Assembly: GCA_027946555.1 (NCBI GenBank)
Contig: JAPEVC010000018.1
Span: forward strand, 1 to 64,000
Length of the DNA stretch: 64,000 nt
DNA from: Gnomoniopsis sp. IMI 355080
Lineage: Eukaryota > Ascomycota > Sordariomycetes > Diaporthales > Gnomoniaceae
Reading direction: 5' to 3'
A program made the translations under genes and the position numbers. This document shows, in pieces, positions 22,492 to 35,611 of this stretch (position 1 is the stretch's first letter; each line of letters opens with the position of its first letter). The notes beneath the pieces are model-generated. The model saw nothing but the letters and a program-made list of their open reading frames with translations. It did not search any database and was not told the origin of the DNA.

Positions 22492-25275
22492 AAGTGCGTG
22501 GTACATGCTGCTGAGTCTCATCCACGCGGGCTGCCGCATAGCAGATTTAGGAGATATCTGCGGCCTGTCTTGATGCCGTCGCAACTGTGGGCGACCAAGC
22601 CAGTCGAACCAACAACGGGTCACACCTGAGGCCCGATCTGTGAGACATGGACAGCCTTAGAATGGGGACGATATTCTTACACTCAACAACCACTATGCAA
22701 ATACTCAACAATTGCTCTTGCCGCTTCCGCTCACATGGTGAGGGCGTTCTCTTCTGACATCAAAACGTATCGCAAATACCCCATTTTTCAACGATTACCA
22801 TACAGTAACTGCTTTCCCACCTTGCAATTCCCAAACTCATACCCATATCTACGATCGATTACCCATTTGATTTGGACCAGTCGTCAATCACGGCAACGAA
22901 GATCACGGCTGGCTATTGAACGTCTATTTTTCCCGCCAAGAATATCACGCCAACTGTTATTTATACCGTTTTTGCTCCTGGAGGAGTTTTGATGAAAGAA
23001 AGACGGCTATTATTCACTCTTCTACACTGATTGGTCGGTCGTTTACTGCCGACAATTCTTTTTTGATACTTGCTCTTGGTTTTCTGACTTTCGTTACCTG
23101 GCTGAGCCTGTTTGTAAGGGAGGTTGGATGAGGCCAAGACGACGGCTCAACTGTTTTATGTGGTATTTACACCATGGTGCTTGTTCTTTGGTAGGAGTGG
23201 CTTTGTTGATTGATAGGCTTACAGACTTTGAGACACCTGCTCGCAGAGTATGGTGAAATGGACATTGTCAAGATTCAACTGCCTTCAAAATGGCCTTATA
23301 AGCAGTATCTTGCAACCATTTGCCTTGACCGAACGCGATAAAGCTGGATAGACCGGTATGGCCATGGAAGTAACGAGACTTTGCAAAGTTCGGAGCACAT
23401 TGGTCAGAGCTTGCTATTGATCCTCATACTTATACAACGCTGCCTGTCTGTTTCTACCAGAGTCTTTCTCCAACCCAGCATGGCTGTCACGAACAAATTA
23501 CTCGTAATCATGTCAAAAATCTCGGCTCTCAATTTGGCAGTTGTCCGCTGCTAATGAATTGACATTGAAAGTGAGATATACCCGGCCCCGAGCCCTCGGG
23601 CCGGCCCCTGGACAAGATTTTGCTCAAACATCGACCGCGTCGGGCCAGAGATGACTCAAGCTTGCCCGGCGCCTATTGAGAAATCCAGACGGGCAGAGGC
23701 CATGGAACAAAATTGTGAGGTTTCGAGAAATCCTTTGGAAGCGAAGGTATGCGGTCAGATCGCGCCGCAAAAGCGAGGTAGTGGGCTTCTTCTACTTATT
23801 CGTGCGTGCTTCCGAAGTGGCAATGGATATCGTAGACTGCCCGTTGAGATGGGTTGATTGCCGGGGAAAAAGAGGGGATGGTCATAACGCGACGGAGATA
23901 AGTCGCATCTATACGGTGAGCTTCTACGAAAGCCCCTGGTGTGGATGCGATGGAGTTGCCCGGTAGGCTGCGTCGGGTCGACCTTGGTCGAAGCTGATGT
24001 CTTGATAGGACAATCTCTTTCTTTTTTTGCAAATGGCCGTTTTACTGGAAGTCTTCTCTTGAAAAGACTATGAGCTTTCCTTGCGATGACCTCGTCTCTT
24101 GCAGGATTGCGTTCCAATCATATCCGGGCAATATCTAAACAGGACGCCAGCAGGCCGGTCAGAGGCCCGCGACCGGAACGGCAAAGCCGAGACTCGGGAC
24201 AAGCGCCGGCCGGCGGAGAAAGCCGCAACAAGTTTTACACGAGATATCTCCAGTATTCCCGGCTTGGAGAGTCATGGATGCATGCATGCCATGGGCGAAT
24301 TGATCTCGTGCGTTTAAAAACTTCCGCGAAGCAAAATCTGCTGCCGTTTCAGTAGGGCGCGTCTCACGCCAAGTGAATGACTATCTAGTGTACATACTAC
24401 CAGTCTATACGAAGCACACACACACATTCTGTCATTTATTATCAGCAACCTCTCCAATGCTGTTTCCCGCTCTCAAAAAGCGGCTTCCTACCTACCTATC
24501 TCGTCTGGAAATAAGACGCATATAACGAGCCACAATGTTGACCGCGAAATGTCAACGCCCGAGGTCCCGAACAACGCTTGTCGGCACCTATTCCAGTAAA
24601 GCAGCTTAAATCAAGCAGGACATCACATGTGGCGATATCTGCCCGCACCATGCGAGTTTGCCCGGCCCCATACAACGCTAGTTTCATGGCCCTTTTCTTC
24701 AACGACCGGCCTGTCCTGTTAGCCCCGAACTCGGCCTTCTCAGACTCAACAGTCTGGGGATGGGGGCGTGGGGAATCAGTACTGTCGAACAAGGAAGGCG
24801 TAACTTCTTTTGCTGCTGATTGGTTGATTGGTCGTATTTCTCGAGTTACCTCTTTGCTGAGATCTAGATGCTCGGAAGAATTCATAACGTGGGATGCGGA
24901 CTCCGTGTAAGGAGTGTAAGTGACTTATAGAGGGTCTGCGTCCCCGTTTTTATTATTCATCTGTTTTCATCCTAGTTTTTCCCGTGATCGCTTTATTTCT
25001 GGTAGACTGAGGGAACAAGATCCGGACCCCTCCCCCTTCTCTCCTCCTTCCCTTTCTCCGTCAAGTCATATTGTTTCTCTTTGCGTCATCACCTAACTTG
25101 ACCTTGGGGCTTTCCTCAAGGGACTTCACTTATCTTGTCTACCGAATACTTGGGCTTTAGAAGAATACACATGCTGCAACTCGACATCAAGGATCAACTA
25201 AGCTTGCCTGCGATGCAATCTTTACTATTTACCATCATTCTCAAGAAGAAAGCACTCTGAATATTGCATTACAAG
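22492..25275. other. Intergenic stretch upstream of the MFS transporter
   Basis: No gene recognised. The last ~300 bp before 25276 are pyrimidine-rich and fit a leader. A short (CA)n run lies near 24,414-24,425. Frames in 23.6-24.9 kb show no known motif. Confidence 0.45.
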
Positions 25276-27360
25276 ATGGCGACTGATGCTCAAGTTCAAG
25301 GCATCATTGCCAATGAAAAGACCGACTCTCATAGTGCTGGAAGGCCGGACCACGACAAAGTTGGACACGATGAAAACAAACACATCGGCAATGCTGAGGC
25401 TGAGGCTGGTTACCTGTCAGAAGGACACCACTCGGTCACATCCAGCATCACAGGACATGGTGAAGATGATGCATCATCCACAGCCTCATCCCACCAACAC
25501 AGTGACGATGGGCATCAAGACGGCGAGGCCCCTGTGGTGGCACGCATCTCGACCAACGTCTCCCTGGGCCCTGACAACCCGGTCGAGCATTACACGTCCT
25601 ACACTGAGGTCCCCGATAGCGTATACAACCGGTTCTCGCCCTCGCGGAAACTCACCATCGTCACTCTCCTCTCCTTTTGCGCCTTCCTGGCACCCATTTC
25701 GTCGACCACTGTGCTTTCGGCGACGCCCGAGGTCGCGGCCGAGTACAGGACCACAGGATCGATTGTGAATGTGACCAATGCGTTATATCTGCTGTTTATG
25801 GGCATCAGCCCTATCGTCTGGGGGCCTTTCAGTGAAGTTTGGGGACGTAAAGTGGTACGTCGGTCCTGCTCTACCTGCCTATGGCTCGCGGTCATATATG
25901 CTTGGCTTTGCGAAGCTATGATTCTTTGGTCTTCGATATTTCCCTGCAGAAGATATGCTGACCGTGGGACTGACCTATTCAGATCACTTGTACGACCGCT
26001 TTTCTGTTTTGTGGCTGCAGTATTGGCACAGCATTGGCTCCTAACCTGGCTGCGTTCTTTGTCTTTCGGATCCTTACGGCCTTTGAAGGCACAGCTTTCC
26101 TCCTCGTCGGATCAGCATGTCTGCAGTGAGTCAAACAGATTCCGTTACGCAAACAGGGCCTTTTGGAGAAGTAATTGGCCTGGCTGACCTCACTCTCGCC
26201 CCGCTTTCTCAGGGACATCTACCGCCCCACCGAGAGAGCCACAGCAATGGGATGGTTCATGAGCGGAACGCTGATCGGGCCAGCTCTGGGGCCGTTTATT
26301 GGCGGTATTATTGTGACTTATACGTCGTGGAGAGTCATCTTCTGGGTCCAGACGGGGCTGTCGGGGCTTGCTGCACTGGGCGCGCTGTTCCTTTTGCCCG
26401 AGACGATTCATCACAAAAAGTACGATGACCTCCATGGTCTGAGCAAGACGAGGAAGGCGGCTGTTCTGATGCGCGCTGTGAATCCGTGGAGACCTCTGAA
26501 GTTGATGCTCACATATCCGAATCTGTACGTTCCATCCTTTACTCCGCTGATCGTTTTCTTTCTCCTTTTCAGTGCTATATCCAGACGAACCTCACCGTGA
26601 CCGCAGTTGGTCGCACCCAAGCAAACATGCAAGCTGACCCTACCCCCGCTGCCATCTTCACAGCATCCTCGTCGGTATCGGTTCCTCCTCCCTCGTCTGG
26701 AATATGTACTCCCTACTCACGCCGATCCGCTACGTCCTCAACCCGCGCTTTCACCTGACCTCACCGCTGCAATCTGGACTCTTCTATCTCGCGCCGGGCG
26801 CGGGCTATCTGCTCGGCACCTTCTTTGGCGGGCGCTACGCCGACCACGTCGTCAAGAAATACATCCGGCTTTCCCCTACGAACACACGGCACCCGGAAGA
26901 CCGTCTGCGGTCCGCGCTGCCCTTTACAGGCGTTGTCATTCCGGCGTGCGTGCTCCTCTACGGGTGGGCTGTTGAGCGAGACGTCGGCGGGATCCCGCTG
27001 GTGGTGATTGTGCTATTTCTTCAGGGCGTGGCGCAGCTGTTTTGTTTCCCGAGCTTAAATACGTACTGCTTGGACGTGATGCAGGGGAACGGCAGTGATG
27101 TGATTGCAGGAAATTACTTTGTGCGCTATCTTTTTGCCTGCATGGGCACGGCGGTGGTGTTGCCTGCAGTGGAGCGGATCGGGGTCGGTTGGTTCAGTAC
27201 GATCAGTGCACTGTTCCTTGTGGCGAGCGCGGGCGGAGTGTGGGCTGTCATTATATGGGGGCGGGGGTGGAGGGAGGCGGTGGATGCGAAGAGGAGGACG
27301 AGAAGGAAAGGTAAGGCTGAGAGTAAGGCCCGTCGTGCTGATGTCGAGGCTGCAAGATGA
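25276..27360 (+). CDS. MFS transporter, DHA1 drug:H+ antiporter type
   Basis: Exons 25276-25854, 25983-26125, 26213-26524 and 26664-27360 join in frame to 576 residues (donors GTACGT, GTGAGT, GTACGT; acceptors all CAG). The N-terminus has about 110 hydrophilic, His/Asp/Ser-rich cytoplasmic residues. The first helices follow, with FLAPISSTTVLSATPEVAAEY, then the loop motif GPFSEVWGRK (MFS motif A-like), EGTAFLLVGSACLQDIYRPTERATA-type transmembrane 4-5 region, and GPALGPFIGG (antiporter motif C). The C-terminal half continues with SPLQSGLFYLAPGAGYLLG. The tail is basic. This layout fits the DHA1 family (Qdr/Aqr/Dtr-like), plasma-membrane proton antiporters exporting drugs, organic acids or metabolites; the substrate is not readable. 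The last intron (139 bp) is long and could hide a different splice form. Confidence 0.9.
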
Positions 27361-30300
27361 ATGAGTACGTACTCGAGAGAGAACGTGGGATGTGGGTGCA
27401 TGTGTGTAAGTGCTCACAGCTGCTGTGAATAGAATGGCTCAGACTTTGGTTCCACATTGAGTCCATAACGACGGCCGATGGGACAACGCCATGTCCCTGT
27501 GCAATGGTGGGCCAGAGCTGAAGAGGCTCGGGAGCCGTCAGGCCACTTTACGATGATTGTTCTACTGGACATGAGGGTTTTGTGGACATGGGAGGCTTCA
27601 TGAAGAGCATTGGTCCCAGTATCAGTCACCACACGGAAATAGTGGTAAACCTCCAAATATTTGCTGCGTCTGATGCCATGGACGAATGTCCCGTTTCGAA
27701 CAGGGCTGAATTTCTCACGTATATCCATCCACCTTGATGGATCACTATTGAGACAGAGCATTCACATCTCGCTTCTTGCCGAGGTCCACCCACTCGATCT
27801 GCAAGGAAAGAGGTGAAGGTGGATTCTCACTTTTCACAAATAAAACTTGAATTATTCCGGTAGCTCTCTGTGGCGCATCAGCGACAGCTGTCAGCTGTCG
27901 CAAACCTTATCATGGCCGTGATCGTCAGGTCTGATGAACGAGGGCATACTAGCAGAACCCTCTCAAAACCTTGCTGGTCTGAACGTACCTAGCGCTGTAC
28001 GTCCTATATGATATTCCTGTCAAGTCATTATCTCTCTTGATTGATTGACCGTTGTTTCTTTCCCCTGAGTTACCTATGGTGCAACGTGGGACCGTACATG
28101 TCGCTTTCGAGATTCGGCAATCTCTTGCCGCAAGGCGTGTGTGCGACGGATCTCCAGTCTCGATCGGCACGGCAAGACTGGTCGGGCCCACGGGCATCGA
28201 AGGGTTCTATAATTAGGGCTTTGGAGGGGGGGGAGGGTGAAGCGGGGGCCGGGTCTCTCGTCCTTTATTCAACGGGACTGTACCGATCCTCTAGACCTTG
28301 GAAAAGCATTGTACTGGGACTCGCCCAGGCTCCAGAGTCAGGATGGGCCAGTTCGGATGATGCCGGGGCAAAAACCATCCAGCTTTGAGAGCGGCTGTTC
28401 CTGGCGATACTGGAAAGAGATGTTGGGGTTTGGCTATCGACTGTTTTGGACATAATCTCTCACTGACAGTGGCGTCAAGACACTTGTCCCGTGGATGGCA
28501 AAGCTTTTCACATCATCTGCATAATTCAAGCGCTGTCTTGTCGTGTCTTGTCTATATCTGGCACAAGAGCGCCATGCAATTCCAGTGTAGAGTTCGTGAT
28601 ACAATGAGTACTACCTTAGGTATGTACACATGGTGAAGGAAAAAAAAAACCCCCCGGACACAAGCTCAGCTGCGACTTCAGCCCCAACATCAGACTCGAG
28701 TCTCGTGACGGAGGGCTCGGAAGCAAACCTGTGAGACCCTACATGCAAACCATCGTAATTAGACAGGCGCGCTGCTGTACGCGAGGCTGCCTCAAAAGGC
28801 ATGACCAGGCTGCAGGCCGTATTGTACATACAAATGCTATGCTGTAGAAGGTTTCTAATAAGCCCGTCTGAGCAAGGTTAACTGATCACGTCTGCACACA
28901 AACACGCGGCCGCGCGTCTTGGTTTTTATTCAGTTTCGCAAGAGCTGGAAGGAAGAACACGAGACGGGAAAAACAAAGGCAAACGCAGTGATGGATTGGG
29001 AACGATCCAATTGGGCATATTTTGAGATTATCTAGAGATGTTTCATTAATGACGTAGCGAGTTTTCGAAAGGGAAGCTGATGGCGATGGGGGGCCAGTAT
29101 GAGTGCAAGACTTTGTGAAAATGTAGGTAGTCAGGGCCCGACAGGCCGACAGGTAGTCAGGTCAGGTAGTCTGTGTGTGGGCGAGGTAGGTATTTTTTGA
29201 AACCAACGCCTGCGTCTCGGCAGGTTCGCTCGCCTCGGTGCATGTTTCACCGCTGTCTGGGCTTTACTCGATTGGGTAAGACAGGGAGGGGCCAAACGTT
29301 GCGGGAACGTTGTTGGTGTGCAAGGCCTGGGCACTGCCGTGTTGTTCATCACAGGGCTGAGGAAGGTCGTACCACAGATGCGCCTGCCCTGCATCCGCTG
29401 CCAGAATTGATTAATAATTGCGGGGGAGAGACAGAGAGGAGACTGGGGGTGCTGAAGGTATTTCCATTCAACCAATCAGGATGTCTGAGGGGCAAGACTT
29501 TCAAACCGGACGTGGTGAACCGCATTGCACACAACGTCTCATTTGTCAACTCAAGGATATTCAACGACACCTGCACACGCAAGGTTGGCTTCACAACAAT
29601 ATTTTGAACTGAAGTCAACAACATCGTTGCATGAATTCCAGGACAGGTAAGGGTGAGACTCCACAGCAAGCCCGGTCAAGCTCGGTCCAGCTCGGAGAAT
29701 AGATCTTGACACACCCCAGTGCGCCTACTACTAGGTATAGTATGTATGTGCTACTGCGCACCCCTGGCACCTAGGTAGTACCTGCAGCTTAAAAAAACAA
29801 AAGGGTTTACAAAATAAGATGCGTGGCATTCGAAAGGACGGAAAAATGACTTTAAAGCGCCAGCCGCAAGCAAGGGTTCATGTCGATCCAAAACGGGCAG
29901 GGGCCTAGCCCTGCTACCTAGGTAGGTTGGCAGGACCCGGCCTCCCGGCTTGTAACACCACCTGTCGGTAGTGATCCGCTAAGACTCGGCTTGGCGAACC
30001 TTGAACCTCGCTGCATTATTTTTGACACCTTTGAAGTTCGAGCAACGGCGTGGATATCTTTATATGCTTCAGCCACAGTATACCCAGGTGTACAAACTTC
30101 TGGCTGTCTGAGTCTTGTGTGTCTTGAGATGGGCTCCCTCTCGTGACCGAGTGAGTCTTTTGATGATCGGGGAACCCCACGATATTAATTAGGTCCATCG
30201 ATCACGGATTCGGTCTACGGCGGGTAAGCTGAAGGTGAAAGTTGTCCGTCGTCTCATCCGTGATCTCGACCCAAGTGACGCCATGGCCCGTGGCATTGGC

Positions 30301-31906
30301 ATCTCCTGGCTAGGACCAAATACTTGTTAGGCTGTTCGGTTGCTCAGGTAAACATCTGATACCAGTAGCAGAGAGGTGGGTCTGTCGGAAGATCGTCTGC
30401 GCCTCTACCTAGGTACGAACCTTAACTTATGCTCTACATAAAGTGGACACAAAGCGGGGACAGGGAGGGTCCGGGGGTGAGGGTACCCGACAAGCCTCTG
30501 CAACGACGTAGTAGTATGAACGAAGGAGCAAAGAAAAAAAGAAAAGGGCACGAGATGAGCTGCCTGCTACCCAAGACAAGAAGAACGACGAGTCACCTAT
30601 GGCATGTACTGAGAAATATAAGCGAGACTGGAAACACAGGTCATAGCTGCATTGTTGTCAATCATGGGATGGAGAATACAAAAATAATACAGACTCAGTA
30701 GCGATGTTAAGCGGACGAGACTGATTGTCAAAGCGGTGGTGTTGGACGAGGACTGGGATGACTGACTGACACTGCATCAGACCAAGTGCTCGCTCCATGT
30801 TACAGATGGCCACTGCTCGTGCCGCCGCCGCCGCCGCCACCGCCATCACCACTGCAGGCCCCGGATTCAGCGAAAGATGGTACAAACATTGTTGGATACT
30901 TCAGCCTATATTTCTAACTTGGGGGGATACTGTTTGGCATAGTGGAGTTCCGAGGTCTCGGTGCAACTGCGTCCAGACACTTACACTCTCCTACTTGGCG
31001 CCAACCCATACTCGTATTCCTATCCCATATTCATATTCCCAACGTCCTATTTCCAGACATGCTCCGTTCTCAGTTCGATCTTGAGCTTGTTTCTAACTGA
31101 TCAATCTAGACCTGGTGTTTGCGTACCCCCCTTTTTGAAGATCTTTTGGTCTTTTTCACCAGCATCTCACCTCGACTCGTCTCGACTCGACTCAACAGTC
31201 CCAAGTCTGCGAACTAAGGTACTCCTGAACTATAGCGTATGTACTGTAGCTCCTTCCTGCACACACCACGCCGCACAAGACCGCACTTTGTCCTGCACAA
31301 CCCTCCCAAGTTTCAAATCAGTACAGACTTTTTTTTTCTTTCTTTCTTGCTCACCAACGTTTTTTTGCAAGTTTCCTCACAACGTCTCCCGTCGTTGGGA
31401 TTTACACTCTACCATAGCGTATTCATCTACTTCGCCTTCCCGCAGAGGTGCATCATCTTCATCCAAAGGCTGCCAGCCACCACCGCGCTGTTGCCTTACC
31501 TCCTGCGACTCAATCCGCGCCTTCCCGGTTGATCACCTATCATCTTTTTTTTTTGTACGGCCAGGGCCTGCGGCAGATCACCTCCCGGTCCTCGAAATCG
31601 CCTAAGGTACTATTAGATCGTCTCGTCTGGCTTTGAAACATCCTACCACGCGGCCGTCACTCATCAGCAACCTCATCCGGGCTATTTACTGTCTTTTTTT
31701 TCCTCTCTCTCTCTTTGACCTCCACAACACCTGGACCTCGAAAGATTCGACATCACGACTCTGCCGTTACATGTCAGAGTGGGCATGCTACTACCGCTGA
31801 AGCTGCTCGACGTCTCCCTCGTCTCTCCCCTCGAGCAGCTTCGTCCTTCGATCCTCACCCTCTCAGCCTTTTATTTCGTCTGCCCTTTTGTGACGACCAC
31901 TTGACC
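27361..31906. other. 4.5-kb intergenic stretch, nothing recognised
   Basis: No gene recognised on either strand. It holds TACCTAGGTA at 29915-29924 and 30406-30415, a (GCC)n run near 30,824-30,841, and a long pyrimidine-rich stretch from ~30,960 to 31,906 that is probably the leader of the DUF3405 gene and contains upstream ATGs. Medium frames here (30961-31605, 214 codons) are rich in Ser/Phe/Leu because of the pyrimidine bias and look like chance. Confidence 0.45.
30824..30841. repeat. GCC trinucleotide run
   Basis: A run of about six GCC units followed by ACC GCC. It is outside any gene I could support. Confidence 0.7.
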
Positions 31907-34395
31907 ATGGAGCGGGGCTCATGTCTTACACGATCAAACACATCTTCCAGAAATTCGTCTCCAGTCTCCAGAAAGCATGACGATATGCTGCCTCTCCCAG
32001 TGCAGTCCTCACCACGATTTCCCGTTCGCGCCCTGCTTGGACACTGTTTCTACCGCCGCATAATAATATGGACCGTTACCGTCACCTTCTTCCTCTGCAT
32101 GGTGCTTTTCTCGGGGGGTGTTCCTACCCGCCACGGTAGGATCTTGGATCATCTGGCCGGGTTGGCCAAAGGTGATCACTACAAGGGAAGCACAGATAGT
32201 CAATATGGAGGGCTTGTGGGCAGCAAAGTGGGTCACAACGGGATCGCAAGCGACGAAACTCCTCCGCCTACAATAGAAGCGCCAAAGAATAATGGTGGAG
32301 ATGACAAAGCCGAGCAAAAGCCCACTGAGCAACACACTGAACAGCTCGTCACCAGTGAATCGCCTAGCAGTGAACCAGTCGCCAACGGGCCTCATTGGCT
32401 AAAGTACAAGCAGTAAGTCCAACATCGCCCCCAATTCCGACTCCGCCCTGCTCCCCTTTTACTAAACCGTCTCATAGCATGGATGGCTACTTCAATGGCA
32501 TCAAGACGCTTGTAGATATGAAGGACCACATTGCCGAGTTTCCTGCCAAGCCAGATGCCGCGACTATCACCGTCGTAGTTAGCACTTCGCTCCCAACGCC
32601 AACCCCCTATGCGCCTCATCCTGATTACGACTCGCGTGAGTATACGGACAAGTTTCACTCGGTAAAGAAGTGCTACTTGGACGAGGAGGAAACCATCCCT
32701 GTTCCGGAACTGTACGCATATAACGGCGTTCCGCAGGGTGTGGCCCAGCCGGCTTTGGGGTCGTACAACCTACTTGGCCTTCGAGAGGATATCTGCTACG
32801 ACCGATTTGGTCGTTATGGACCATACGGATTGGGCTACAGCCTGAGAGATGGCGGTGTAGGCGAGGGTATGGATACCGAGAGTGAAGGGAGCGAAGTTGT
32901 CTGGAACAAGACTGGCAAGATCGATTACCACAAAACCGACTGGGGAAAGTTGCAGCAGCGCTGCGCTGAGAAGAATAGCGATCGATTCCTAAACCTGGAA
33001 GACCTGGAAGAAGACAACAAAAAGTACTCCACCGAGAAAGTTTCGCAGTCTCGACTCACCGCCGGTTCGAGGAAAAAGATTGGTCGCATTGCGGTGGTTA
33101 TTCGCACCTACGTTGGCTTCACCTGGACGCACCTGGCAATTCTCAATTTTCGCGCCATGGTGTCGGAGTTGTCTTTACGGTCAGGAGGAGAGTATGACAT
33201 CCACTTCCTCCTCCATGTCAAAGACAACGACGTTCCTATTTGGGCAGACGGAGAAACGGTGCAGAGCGTGCTCGACATGAACATGCCTGGTGAGTTTCAC
33301 TCCATCACCACACTCTGGTCCGAGGCCCAAATGCGGTTGCTCTACCCAGGTACTTGGGGCGACCCAGTCGAGAACCCTTCCAACAGCGACGTCTACGGCG
33401 TCTACCGCTCAGCACACATGCCGCTCCAGCATTTTGCCATGATGCATCCTGAGTACCAACATTTCTGGAATTGGGAGATGGACATGCGTTATGTTGGCAA
33501 CTATTACGAATTGTTTGATCGGCTTGGATCCTGGGCGCAAAAGCAGAGTCGGGAGGAGCTGTGGGAACGATCACAGAAGTACTACGTCCCCTCGGTACAT
33601 AGCGACTGGGACAATTTCACAAACCTGGTCCACAAGGAGACCGAAGCGTCGGGGCGGCAGTCGGTCCTGGGCCCTGTCATGTTTGCCGGCAAGTCAAATT
33701 TGCGTTCCCAAGAGCGTGGCCAAAGTTTCATGCCCGAGTCCTGTGCGGTTGGTCGTTCTGGTCCAGAGTGTGGTGTTGGTGAAGAGGCAGATCTGATCAC
33801 ATTGAACCCGATTTTCAATGCCGAGGACTCAGGATGGGTCTTCGCTCAAGATGTTACCGGATACGATCAAAGCTTGCCGACGCCACCGCGAAGATGCGCC
33901 ATTGTCACAGCCTCACGACTGTCCCGCAGACTCCTCGATGTCATGCACGAGGAGACATGGCGCCAACACCACAGCATGTTCTCGGAAATGTACCCTGCCT
34001 CTATGGCGCTGCACCACGGGCTTAAGGCTGTATATGCACCCCATCCTGTGTACCTTGATAGAAACTGGGAGGTCGAAGCGGTGGATAAGGCCTTCAATGG
34101 TGGTCGAGACAACACCACCAGCGGTCGTGGCTCGCCTTTCGACCAGTCCAATGAGCATAACCATGCGGGAACTAGCTGGTACTACAACAGCGAATTCGCT
34201 GGTCTCTTATGGCGCCGATGGTTGGGCTTCGCCCAATATGACGGCCGGGGAGCTGACGGAGGACGAGCTGGTGCGGGAACCTTGCGAGGAGGCAAGGCCG
34301 AGGAAAGTGAATCGGGAAGTACGGGACGACTCTGTATGAGGAGTGTCCTGCTACATCCCATCAAATGGGAGAATCCAGTTGAGCACGCGTCCTAA
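31907..34395 (+). CDS. DUF3405 type II membrane protein
   Basis: Exons 31907-32412 and 32478-34395 (intron GTAAGT...TAG, 65 bp) join in frame to 807 residues. The short cytoplasmic N-terminus is followed by one membrane anchor (IIIWTVTVTFFLCMVLFSG, about residues 50-68), then a low-complexity stem, then a large conserved domain with LGLREDICYDRFGRYGPYG, AVVIRTYVGFTW, HFWNWEMDMRYVGNYYE and DRNWE. I recognise this as the fungal DUF3405 family, found mostly as Golgi/ER-type lumenal proteins. The acidic motif EMDMR in a nucleotide-sugar-enzyme-like layout suggests, but does not show, glycosyltransferase activity. The ATG at 31907 has ACC before it; an in-frame open stretch continues upstream to 31715 but has no better start. 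Tail residues after 34250 are Gly/Ala-rich. Confidence 0.88.
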
Positions 34396-35611
34396 TTAAT
34401 CTAGGAAATTGGGAAAACAAGACGCACGATCGAGGTGAGGTGGTGATCAAAGAGGTTTCGCCTGGGCACTGATGCACAAATTGGCTGGGCGCATACCCCG
34501 CGATATTGGCCCGAAATCCAAGAAGATCGAAGCGAAGTAAAGGAGTTGAGCATTGTTGCCACGTCGTCTATTCACAAAAGGCGCGGCACGAATTACGGAA
34601 GGCATTTAACGGCGAACGGCGCAGCAGTCCAAGGGCTGCCATTCTTGATTTAGTACAACACCAAGCCTGTACATACCACATACGTGTGTGCCTTGAGGCA
34701 CTCATAATTAGAATTTTAGAGGAAGACTTTCTCATCACACATACAGCTGATCCAAAGCTCTTGACACAAGTCAGCCAGACATGACACGTGGATTCCAGAG
34801 AAGGGCCTTGATGGAGAGGGAATGAGAGAAGATTTAATCACAGTATCTATTCACCTACCTGGCTTTCTAGCATGGCTTTGTGGAGAGGACTGGACAGCTC
34901 TGCAACGGATGTGGTGCTTGCATCTTTTCCTCTGTCATGATACGAGAGAGATTGTTCCTGGATGCAATGTCCTGCATCTGGGATAGAGAACGATAATACA
35001 TTCTTCAAATCATTCAGTCTTGCCCTGCATTGTGGGATCAAGACCCGCTCAGTTTGTAGTGCCGCTTGTTGGAGTATTGCGTTGCGGCGGTTCACTGAAG
35101 TATGAGCCACAGACCAGTCATATGATGAAAAGGATGGGGCATGACTGTTACGGCATGAAAGCAGGTAAGAGGATGAATTTGCTGTACCACTTGTGCAATA
35201 CTTTCTGAAAGTCGGATGTGCTCCTCAAATCAACCAACGTGGTCGATCTCGAGTAGGTATGAGGAGGAAAGGTTTCGACCTTTTTCCAAGTACACTCTGT
35301 ACGCTGTGGAAAGGTGGTGAGTGCTACATGCTGGTCAAGCCTCATAAGGATTTGCTTTGGGCTCTTCGAGCGACTCCAAGACCGAGTTCAACAACTAAAT
35401 TACCCTAGACTCGACTTAAAATAATGCCCCCCATAATGATGAAACGATCCCGATCCTATATCGTGGAGTAAACTCCCAACTCCAGGCTATTTGACATATC
35501 CCTAATCTCTTTAGCCCGCAGCCAAATTCAGCATCCGCCTTCAAGTGTCCACCTTTTAGCTCAACACCGCCCCCCCCCCCCAAAACCACACCTCTCCAGG
35601 TTTGACTTCAT
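34396..35611. other. Intergenic stretch, nothing recognised
   Basis: Lies between two genes that converge here (DUF3405 on plus, lysozyme-fold protein on minus), so it should hold both 3' UTRs. A C-run lies at about 35,568-35,580. No coding signal seen. Confidence 0.5.

Noticed and set aside
30961..31605. 214-codon plus-strand frame before the DUF3405 gene
   Set aside because: Phe/Ser/Leu-rich because of the pyrimidine-rich leader; no motif and several alternative overlapping frames.
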